A stretch of 64,000 nucleotides of DNA, taken from positions 10,042,501-10,106,500 of the forward strand of contig NC_092520.1 in assembly GCF_037038585.1 (NCBI RefSeq), in the 5' to 3' direction. Both the position numbers and the translations under genes were made by a program. Every line of letters begins with the position of its first letter. The stretch's first letter is position 1. The stretch comes from Patagioenas fasciata (Eukaryota; Chordata; Aves; Columbiformes; Columbidae). Of the stretch, positions 36,901-48,900 are shown piece after piece. The notes below the pieces were generated by a model. That model was not told the DNA's origin and searched no databases. It saw nothing but the letters and a program-made list of their open reading frames with translations.

Positions 36901-39900
36901 GCTATCATCAGTAAGACTTATTTTGTGTGTCAGCACTATTTTGCAAAAGGTCATCTTCTAGAAGTGTTTTTTTTTGTTTGTTTTTTCCCTTTCTTTTTTT
37001 CCTTTTTAAAGCCTGAAAGCTATTTAATACAGCATAACGCATGTTCCACAGATATTTAACATACTCAGCATGGATTCTCAGATTACAGGAAAAGTGTAGG
37101 CAGCTTTATTATTGGAAGCAACAGCCTAGTTCTCATTTAGAGAAACTCTGAGGCAACACAATGGAGAAAAGGTAAGTTTGTGATCAAGTGTTCAACTGCT
37201 TAGACAGCAAAAGAGCCCTTGGGCTCTTCACACCAGGACAAAGTACAGGACTTGAACCTACATAGGATTGTATGGTTTCCTGTTGCCATCTTTCAGTGAC
37301 ACCATGGGTAAAGTCTGAACTGAAACTCCCACAAGCCTTCCTATGCTACTTCTGCTACCTGGAATCCGGCTGGCAGAATCAGGCAGAAGAATGTAAATGA
37401 GGGACCAGTGATTTAAGTCATCCCCTCCTCACCTTGTCAATATTATGTTCCCTTCCCCTCAAAGTTGCAACCAGATAACTCTCAGCAGATGCAAGTCTGT
37501 TTGGAAACGATGGAGCAGGGAAGGGACATGTTAACTGAGTCCACTCCAGGCCTCCAGTATGTAAACATCCAATTCAGGTATCTTCAGCCACAGTGCTATA
37601 AAAGCACTCCCCATAGAATAAATATATACCAGAATGGTATACTTTTAAGTCTATTTTGAGCTAAAGACACTACCACAGGGTTAAAGAAAAAAATATACAT
37701 GTAAAAACTATTATCAGTGTCCACAAGTTTCATAGTGACTAACTCCTCCTCTTGCAAATAACTTTAGGAGTTACCTAAATGGCTATCAGGGTGATAAGAT
37801 TTGGAGGATAAGATTTGGAGGTCGTATAAACAATTTTCATGGTTTTATTCATTAAAGCTGCATGGTAATTTGCCATCAGCAGGACTTAGGGAAATAATTA
37901 AAGGTACATCAGTTCTGTCAGCATGCAGAAAACTATGACTGAGACTGTTTGGACAAAACTTGACAGCTGTCTTTATGCAGGGCACTGTGGTAACTGGCTT
38001 GAACTCCAGGCAAGAGACACTGTTGTTTGAATAAGACAGCACCACCACCTATTTTGTCACAGTGTTGTCAACCAGGGCTCCACCCAGTTTCTGCAGGTTA
38101 TTCATAGCAAAGGTACTATCTGTCAGCTACAAGACACCAGACAAAAATCTTGTTGTTAACAGTAAATTACGAAGTCCATCAAAAGAACTCTAGAGCAATT
38201 CAGAGTTTTGATTATTTCTTTTTACCTTGATTCCGAGTAGGGCTGACATAATTGACACCATTCACATTTCTCCAGTCCCAGGAATCTGGTAATCCTGAAA
38301 CTTTTTTTAGTAACTCGGCTGTTAGAGGTGCAGGCTTCGGTCTAAAGAGAAGGAAATATTTCTGAGTAACATACCACACTCCAGGCAAGAAAACAATCAT
38401 GTAACTCTCAGTTGTCATCTTCTGGCTTCTACTAGTTGTACGCACTTCATACTAAGTAGTTTGAAATAGTCTCCATTTAAGCTGAGTGGGTGCCAATCTC
38501 AAGAGATGAGTTTCAGCAGGATGCAAGACATACTCAAATCCCTCCCTGAGTGACCTATATTACAAAGTATCCACAATCCGGTGAGGTCAAATACTTTTGA
38601 ACCAATCCAAAGTGATGAAGTAACCCTCAATGACTGTAGTAATGCAGTTCTACAATTGCTATTTTATGTCTCTGCCATCACAAGGTATGCAGAATATTTG
38701 ACTGCAGAAGGCACCTTGCCTTGGCAGCACGCACTGACAGCAACTACAGACTGTTTAATTGCAGACACAGCTCACAACAGACGTTTCAATAACTGCAGTA
38801 CCACTTGCCCGGGAGACTTCCCTGGAGCAAGTTTTTACTGTGACTATTGAAATAGTATTGAATGTTACTTGTCCTCATCTACCACTTGCAGTCAAGTGAT
38901 GATCATGTATCAGTAAGCCAGGTTTTGTGTGTTCAGCTTTCACATAACCTGATACTTGTCTCATAAGTCACACACCAAGTGCCATTCACAAACACCAGAC
39001 ACTGGAACCTGTTCTGAAAGCACAAGAAGGCCAAAGTGTCACGGCACTGCATGGTGCAATAGAGCTTCCCAACAGGTTACTGCATTTAAGACCATATGAT
39101 TATACAATTCTGTCTATAGGGTAAAACCATGATAATCTGCACAATACTCATACAAATCAGAATTTTTATTGCATTGCATGATCTTCTTCTACAAACAATA
39201 ATTTTTATGGTTTGGGAAAGTATGTGGCATTCCTATCCACAGTACTATCAGAGTAGAAAAAAAATACAAAGAAGGTAAGACATCTGTTAAGAGGGAAACT
39301 TCATATCAAAGAACTCTCGTCCTCAAACTAACATAGCGGACCACACGTCCATCCCATTACCATTTCTCTGCTACGTGCTCTGCAGGACCCTGAAGGCACT
39401 CTCAGGGCTATTACATGCTGCTTCATTCTACTCCTGGTTGCAGACATGGCAAATTATCAAAGTAATCAGGGAATTCCCTCAGAAAATCTTTATTATTCAT
39501 GTTTAAGATCATAGAGTCCAACTGTTAATGTAACACAACACATAAACAACATTCTGGTATTAAGGGTCTTTTCCAACCAAAATGATTCTATGATTCTATG
39601 TGGTTCACTGTTGTTTTTAATTGCAATTATGAAATAGCAGAACCAGGAAGACAGTCAAGAAAAAGCTCATGACTAAGGCAAGCAGTTGATGGGTAGACAG
39701 GAGAGTGAGATGACAACTGAGACTGTCCAACTACTTCTCTGCACATATGAATTTAGCAGTGATTTACTGGGCAAGATTAACAGGTAGATGATCCTATTTG
39801 TCTCAACTGCTTGAGACAACAGATGGTCAGAATAATAATTCAAACGAAGAAATACATTGGCATGCAATGAAAGTGAGATGGAAGGCCTGGAAACTTGATT

Positions 39901-42900
39901 AAACATCTGAACTACCAGCCAAAACACAGCTAGGAAGAGCCAGGACAAATCCAAGCAGATTCTTTGAATCAGTGGGGTTTACAGCAAAACAGAAGACCTC
40001 AGTACCTTGGAACTCTGGAATAGAGACCCCCAGATCTTCTAGTTAGTTCTTCCAGGGAAAAGTTCTCATACTCCTTGTATATTGTTGCCTTCCAGGACTT
40101 CTGGTGAGCATTGATAGCATTTATAAAGTCGAAGTTGTGCACATAACGTCTGCTTGAAAGACTGTAAACAAAAGCAACCAAACAAAACAGTAAGAAAAGG
40201 ACAGGAATTGAAAAGTAAAAGTGTTCTCTATACTGAAAATGGGAGAAACTAACTCTGGAACAGTCTTCTGGTAGGTACTGACAAAGAAACATACAATTAT
40301 TGGATCAAGGCAAGGTTACTCAGATTTGAAGCAGACTAACTAAAAGGATATCACCACCTTTAGACATGCCAGTTTTGTAATTGGCCTTTACCACAGACTG
40401 AGGGAGCATCTGTGTGATTCAACTGGCACATCATCCTGTTTTTGTGCATTCAGGCTTATTCCCAGTGTTATCACTGGTATTGACTTTGCCCTCAGTCACA
40501 GAACTGGTCCATAGGGTTTTAGATGAAATCTGAAGCACAGTTAACAAATGGTTTGCTTCAGTAAAAGGTCACTATTTGTTCCTTACCTTCCTCTGGGCTT
40601 CTGGAGAGGCAGCTCATTTTTGTGAACATCTGAGGGAGATGAAGAAATCTTGCGTCCACTGAAACAAGCCCAATTGCGGCCAAGTACATCATGTACCCAT
40701 CCTGGTAGAGTCTCATTACAGTAGCTGGTTACGTTCTGGCCTTCCTTTTTGTACTGTAATGTGAAGAGGTTACGCACATGTTGAGTTGATGCATTTGTAA
40801 GCATAGCAATACTCTCTACCCACCCAGCTTCTTCTTGCCTGTGTTTCAGAGGAAGTGGTCAAGCTCACATTCCAAGCCAATCACTTTCATGTTTGACTTC
40901 AGGATAAAGAAGCACCAAGAAAACATTAAGCAGATGAAAGAAACAGATCTTTATCAAATTGCTAGAGGAAGACAAATGCATTGTGACTTGCAGTCTTAGC
41001 AACAAAGCAAACATTAGTATCAACTAACAGGTGTTAATTGGGTTCAACAGTTACTTCCTAGGCAAAATGTAGAAGACCTAATACCGATCCTTCTCGTCAA
41101 GGCCCTGTGGCTTCTTGCACCAGATACTTGACTAGTTAAACTAACCCTGGACTGCTGCAGAAGTTTGAAAAACTAAGACTCATGGCAGCCTGAAAAGTAA
41201 ACACAGGGAAGACAGCAATTTTCTCACCCAGTGACCTCTCAGAGAATTATACTACAGCATTTCTGTTTCAGAAGTCAGAACTGAAAATGAGCCATCCTGC
41301 AATTGGTTTAAGTTAGAGCTGCAGTGGAAAAGCATCAAGAAACGATTTCACCTGAACTATCAAAATGAGACAATAAGAAAAGAGCCATCAAGAACAATGC
41401 ATGTGGAGTTGGTAGTGAGCAGAGTGTTACTAAATATTCAAATCCCAAATCCTAATAATTCCTTATTCAGCCACACAAGTCTTTGTTTTACCACTGAAGA
41501 GGACTAATAAATTAATCTATATTTTGTAAAATGTGTCTTCATACTACAATCAGCACTAACATTTGCCCAGCTGCATTAAATTTTGTGGATGAGCAATTCT
41601 TTCACAGTAGAATATCCCACACATTTTAAGGTTAAAGTCTGTTTTGTATTATGCTACACAGGAGCCTGAAAACCCCACACAACAAATGCTTTAACTCTAC
41701 TCTTTTCATCACACAGAACATTTAAATGGAATACAAGTTTCCAACAATACTTTATTAAATCCTGTCCCATTTGAGTTGCACATGTACAATGCTACAAGGG
41801 TTTTTTGCTGTGTTTCAACAGAAATGCTGGCTTGGTCTCTTCACTGAAGAAGGTGGTGGCTTACAGTGATGCCAGTGCCTCAGGATGGAAAACAAAGTAA
41901 ATAAATGGACTAGGAAATTTGTGACTATGTCAGCGCTCTGGGGAGAGTTTGACAGGGAACACAGAGTGAAATAATTAAGTCTATCAATCAGAGGGATAAA
42001 ATTAAATGTTAATTCTCTGACTGTTTTAGAACAATGGGCATTTGCTTTGTACCCAGTCTGGAAGTTGCAGAGGCATCACATCTACACCCTCGCTTATCTA
42101 GCAAGGCAAGCATGTTTGCTGACCAGAGCAGCATGGGGGCACTAGAAGGCTGAGCTATTACCCTGCTCTATTTCTCCTATCCTACTGTGCAAGATTGTGC
42201 AGCATGGGGAATAACTACACTTGGCCAAATACCAAGGGTAAGGTCCAGAGATGACTTGAGAAATGCCCTCTTCACAAGAGAATTGCTAGAAATCCAGACA
42301 CCGCCAAAAGCAACAAGTTACTGACTTTATCTCAGTAAATTACTGAGAGAGTGCTTTATTTGGCTCTATATGACAGTGTCAATTAATACCTATTCGTGTT
42401 TTCCACCTAAAAGCTGCCACAGATTATAACAAGACAATGCACAATGATTCTTCGTAAGTACAGGCCTTCAATCTGAATACTTGAATACTCAAGGAAGAGA
42501 CCTGCTTCCTGTAGCAATCAGATGCAGATCCTCATCAGCGTGGAGTATTGAACCAAAACAATGGAACAGACTTGGAACTTCTCTTCATGGAAAAAAAAGC
42601 AATGAGGTATTTGACTTTGCCTAGTGCCAGAATTTAGCCAAGCAACACTAACATTAACAAGCTTCATGTACCTAAATTTCAAGACTTGCTGTTAGATACC
42701 TGAACCTAGATAAACTTCTTGATACAGTGAACTTTTAGTAGTCTTTGTGTTGGTCATCATGACATAGTGTAATCGCACATACCATTATAGTCCTGGTAAA
42801 AAGTAATTGTTTAAAGCTTTCTTTAATTTTTTAATCTCCCTAACAGGGAAGCAAGGATAGAGACCTTATTGGACACAGCACTTTAACAGGGATTCAGCAG

Positions 42901-45900
42901 TGCTACCTCAACAGGCTGCCCTCCCATCCTCTTTTACACCTGCTGTTCTCAACTGAAGCAACGTTCAGGTAATAAGCCAACTCTAGCTCCAGGAGGCAGT
43001 ACTATCCTATACATTAAGCCTGCTGGAAAGACTTCACTTGTTTGCCATCAAATTTACATGTGTGCATTTTAACACAGAAAGCACATTCTCAATTAGAACA
43101 GAATTCAGACTTGCAGATGCCCTACTGCACAAAGATGGTATTATCAGAACAAACCACTTCATCTTACTTGCCAATATAAAACACAAGCAAATATCAACTA
43201 CAGATGCATCTTCCTTCATCTAGGGAACATTCTGCAATTCAGAGATTTATGCTTTCAGATTTACACTTTAGGGAGGTGGCAGCTGCACACTGCCCGTTAA
43301 GTAAGCCCAACTAAGTTAGAAATTAACTTTCAAATTATTTGCAGGACTATCAAACAGCAATAGCAACTCTAACATTTCTATTTTAGCAACACAGAATAAA
43401 ATGCATTCATATATATATCTTTTCTTTTCACATTCTAAAATTAAAACGTTAGCTACTGTCACTTGTCTAGGCTGCCTATTTCAGAAACAAAGTCCTTGGT
43501 TTTAACCAAATTTGGGGGTGTTGGGGAACAGAGGAAAAGATGTGACAAAGATGTCAAAGTCAGATGGAAAAGATTAGCAATATGAGTAGTGGAATATCCT
43601 GTAGTCTATTTCTTCATTTTTGCTGAAGCAGCAGTAATGTTTTCATATGAAAAAATGCCAGACTTCCTTTTTTTTTTTGCCAGAGGACATCTCAAAAGTC
43701 ACAAGTAGTACCACTTAGCTTAACAGACAGAGAGAATCTTATGTGACTGCCTCTCCTCAAAGTAGTAGTCTTAACATTAATAAATACCACAAAGCCACCA
43801 AATAATTGAAATACGTTAGCCTCAACTTTCTTTCCAGCCTCACTCTAGCTTTTTATGTTATGCTGTCCCATCTCTTTTGCCATCTCTTGAAGAAAAAAAA
43901 TCTTTAAGTCCTTATATCTTGCATAGCCCTACAGAATCATTATATCATCCAGTAGAAGCACATGCTCAAGCTTTTGCCAAGAGTCGGGACACTAACTTCA
44001 CATTCATGTTCATTATAGGAATGTTTCAGCAGCACACATTAAATAAGAAGCAACAGCATTCCCATAAACAAACAAGTTCTTTTGGGCTACAAACAAATCC
44101 CAGGTAGAATAACTATGACTTGTAAGAATGCTATAGGATGCTACCTTTAACTTGACGAACCTCAAGGGACAAGCCTACATACAATGACGGTTAGAAATGA
44201 AGCAGAGCATTTTTACTCAAACTATTAAAGCAAACTGAGGAAAAGAAGACATTGATAAGCTCACACGATCCACTCCTTTGGTCACTTCCTCACAGAACAA
44301 ATACCTTGTAAAGGTAGTGAGGCCCTACGAAAGTTTTAGTGGGTGTTTGTTTAGTAAGCCACAGGAACAAAAGGCTATTAAAAACCTCACTGAAACATGC
44401 ATCATCATCCAACAAGCTGTGTCTATATCCACACACTACAGTAGCTCTGATAAAGCCACCATTTAGACAAGCCCATAGCTTCATTCTTCAACTTTAAGCA
44501 AAAATACCCTGCAATTCAATTAGCACCAGTTGCACTTCTATGATTGAAACGCATGAAGTTGAGTATTGGTTGAAATTCTGCTGTTCACTTAGCCCAGCAA
44601 CTCCATCCTCTCTGTGCAACAACAGAATGACGAAGTTATTAAAGCATCATAGTAGGTAAATGAGGATGTTTTCTTTATCTGCCCTGTAACCATGATGGGA
44701 TCTTAGTGACAAAATTTAACTTTAGTGCAACATGAAAAGAACTTGAAATATATGAGCAGACCTTAAGCAACAAAGACTTCCCTGACAAGCCCGAATCCAC
44801 AGCTATGGAAGAAGATGTGCAAGACTTTGTGTTATGGCTGTATACCTGTAAGCAATTTTCAGAAAAGCAGAACTCTAAAGCATGGTATGAGATCAACTTC
44901 AGAGTTTTCTGCCTCATTATTACATTATAACAACCAAAATATAAAGATGAATATTTTGAAAGTGGAGACTAACAATTTTGCTCTTCTGAAACACAACAGC
45001 ATGAAATCTTTCTTCTGGAAACCATCACCACAAACTGCTGCATGAACCAAAAAAAAAAAAAAAAAATCATTCCAGAATAAAGCTATTAAGTCCAGAAGAA
45101 AATTAGGTAATTTTACCAAGTAGTAAAAACGATAGCCAATTACTCCATATTCCATACCTTCTTGTTGTAAAGCAAGAGATTGTCAGCAAAGATAATTATT
45201 CCTTCCCATGAATTCCAAAGGGACTTCATCTAATGACTTTCCACATTCTTACTAGCAATCAGGGCTAAGCAATATTCAAAGAGATTAATTTTGTTTTTCT
45301 GCATTTCCATGGAGCAAGGGCCTCAACCATTAGCACTCTGGTTTACTCTATTTTACTCCAAGGGCTTCTAGGTTATGACCAACACCAAGCAAATGAAGTC
45401 TACTATGTTTATGTTACTTTCAGGTGCAAATGGCAGGAGTACTTTAAACAACAGAGAATCCTTCAAAAAAAATCTCTGAAGCATGTAGCGAGCAGAGTAT
45501 ATTACTTGTGTCCTAGAAACTTCAGAGTAGAAAGTTAAGGAATATGTTCTGAAAGAGCCTATAACTGCATTTGATAGAAGAAACCGCATTTTTAGTTTAT
45601 ACCAAGATTAGGTATTTTGTATTTCTATTTCATATGTAATGCAATATTTACTGGATTAAAAGTAAACAGATATGCATATATAAATATGTTACAAGGTCAA
45701 GCAGTTTGTAGGGAACCACTTCTTCCCCCCAGGTCCCCACTGACAATTGTGAAATAACAGTTCTGCAGACAGTATTGCAAGTTGTTGTCTAACAAAGTCA
45801 ACTAGTTGTTTGCAGCAAAAAATGCACTTAGTAAGCGCTGTGGTATTTCCTTATGCTTCTCAGCCATTATACTTGCATCCTGGTAATATCTTGTTTTCCA

Positions 45901-48900
45901 CAGCAAAACTATGAGCAAATTGGGCTCTAATTCTCTCTATAATATTAAAGGAAAGAAACCTTTAACCACATCTTGTTGATGAAATCCCTACTACTGAACA
46001 ATGAGCCAAACATCATGTTGTTTTTCAATTCCAAAAAGCAACTGCAAACCTAACAATTAAGCCATTTGCCTACAAAGGGCTAAGACACATTCATGACCAT
46101 GAAATTCAAGGTACTGTGCATTGTTACTACTCAGTTGCATATTTAACTTATTTTGCTTTCAGCAGGAAGTTGGATCAGCTGACCTCCAGAAGCTCCTTAC
46201 AGCTGACATTATTCTATAACACAGTTTTTGCATACTGTTTAAAAGTACTCTAGCAAACCAATGCATTTACATTTTCATAAGCACAGAGGAATACACAAGG
46301 TCAGTGCTTATCACTCAACTGCTCATCTTCCAGGGATGTATTTTACAAGGTGTTGATAGCAGCAGTAGAGCCTTCAGTGACTCTCAAATATCTTCAAGTT
46401 GGTGCCTAACAGTTCCATTTACATTCCAGATCAGGCCACTCACTGCTTCTATGATTAAATTCCTCACATTCAAAAAACAGTTTGATAATCAATATTTGTT
46501 TCAACTGCTTACCATACTGGTTTGTAAGGTAACTCTGCATTTCTGGGTAAAATATCAGCTTAAGAATTCCCAAGTCCACTAGTTCAACTATATTTCTCCT
46601 CAGACGAACCCACCAAGGCCAGTAATAACTGCTGATTATACCTGTTAGAGACGACACCTTAAGCCTGAGTTCATGGACAATACTACCACAATACAGTGCT
46701 CCCCTGTCCTCAGGGAGGCTGTAATTCCTGCCCCTTTTGTGGCAGGCATTCCCACTGAGGTGTCCCTGCCTGAGAAGTTTCACACTAACTCTGCCCAGTT
46801 AGAGCACACTTCAGCCTGCAGTTTTTGCTGCATCACCTGCTGAACCTGTGAGGAGTGTCCATCATGGCAATGTAGCGTCACTACTTTGTACAGATGTGAG
46901 AATATCAATCAGGTATTTCTCTCTCACACTTTGCCTCTGCATAAGACAGTCTTATACTTGAGCAAAAGCATTCTTATTTTAAAAGTTTACAGTTACATGA
47001 GTGCACTAGTTTTGGCAGACAGTTAATTTTATTTATAGTAACTCAAATAGTGCCATGTTTTGGATTTGTGATGAAATCAGCATTTGTAACACAGGGGCAT
47101 TTTATTCACAGAATGGTTGGGGCTGGAAGGGACACTGGAGATCATCTAGTCCAACCCACTTGCTTAAGCAGGGTCACCTGGAGCAGATCACACAGGAATG
47201 TGTCCAGGCAGGTTTTGAATGTCTCCAGAGAAGGAGTAGTGCTTACACAGCATCAAGACCTCATCTGCTTCTTACACTGCCCCATGAGTGAGCAGGCTGG
47301 GATTGCATAAGAAGTTGGGAAGTAACACAGCTGGGCCAGCTGACCCCAACCGACCAAAGGGATATTCTATAACATGACTTCAGGCTCAGCTACAAAAGCT
47401 GAAGAAAGGAGAAAAGGAGGACATTCAGAGTCATAGTGTCTGCCTTCCTAAATAACAGTTACACAGGATGGAGCCCAGATTTCCTGGAGATGGCTGAACA
47501 CCTGTCAGCCAATGGAAAGTGGTGAATTAATTCCTTGTATTGCTTTGCTTGTGTGCACAGCTTTTGCCTTACCTATTAAACTGTCATTATCTCAACCCAT
47601 GAGTTTTTGCACTTTTGCCCTTCTGATTCTCTCCCCCATCCCACTGGGGTGGAATGAGCAAGAGGCCATGTAATGCCTAGCTGCCTAGAGGGGTTAACCC
47701 ACAAAGAGCATGCAAACAACTCCACCATTAGTCTTGTGAAACAACATACAGTCCTTTCCCCTAAGTGAGCTCCAGTCAACAGGGAAGAAGCTGCAGTTAA
47801 ATCAGAGCCCCGTATGTCATTCCTGTTCAGTAAGGATCACAGTTCTCCTGGAAGAATGGATCACTCACTTTTCTTAACATCTGAAAACACTGACTTAAAA
47901 ATAGCTGCTGTGAAATAAACCATCTATAACGGCTCCCAGAAAGACAATTTAAAGCAAAAGTCATTTCTTCACCCTACTTACTGCTAGCCAAGGTTCAGAG
48001 ATTTGATGCTTGGACAAGGCCTGGGTGTTTACTATTGACTCATGTGAAGCCAGACGCAAGCTCTTGCTTTCTGAAACAACCAAGACACTTGTTCAATGCT
48101 CCTGCTGAAGACTGCACTCACCACCTGAGCATTCTTGCTGCACAAAACATCTGTCTCTCAGGTAGCAAAGTAGGAGAAATTAATTCAAGTCACCCTCCAG
48201 ATTCACAATACCACTCATCAGGACAGCAGCAGAACATTCCTTAGCAAGTGTGTCTTCTGTCTGGCCCCTGCCTATATGACTATTTTCAGATTGATCTGAA
48301 CAAATTGAGGGGACTGGAGATAATACTATTATTCCAAAAGAACAACTATAGGCAGCAGGAAAGTTCCTTAAATTTTAAAGCAGTATTCTGGAATAGAATT
48401 TAAAGACCCTAGAAATCCTCCACCAAAGAGAGTAGATGGCCTTTCTAAAGCTTTCATGCATTTGAAAATATCTTTAAGGAAAGATAAAAACGATTTGCTA
48501 TTTCACTTGGGCCCAAGGTGTCAGAAAGAAAAATTGAAAAATATATTTTCCAGGTCAGTGGGAAAGTTAGCTTAGTGAAGCTTTAAGCATGTCCAGAAGG
48601 GAAAGCAGCAGCATCTGTAACAACTTTTTCAGATAATGCTCAGTGTGGAATATAAACACCTCTTCCCTCCCTCTGCTCCCTACCCAACCACTGATAACAG
48701 TTTCCTCATATTAAAAAACATCCTGTAACTAATACTCCAGGCAAACCTTAGAGCTAAAGATAACCAAGTGTTCCCATGGCCCTACTGTAGCACACATGGA
48801 TTAAAAAGAAGCCAAGGTACAGGTCATTTCAACCACAGTCAGTGATGTAGAACACACCAACTTAACTCACCTTAAAAAACGCAAACCACTTGTAGTCATT

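Larger units (their letters stand above)
40754..48870 (-). other. CTSC: CTSC intron 2
   Basis: The longest CTSC intron, 8.1 kb. It holds an LTR with a nested CR1 at 47.0-47.7 kb and an 18-residue poly-A at 45049-45066. The rest is AT-rich and unique-looking, and I see no further exon. Confidence 0.85.
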
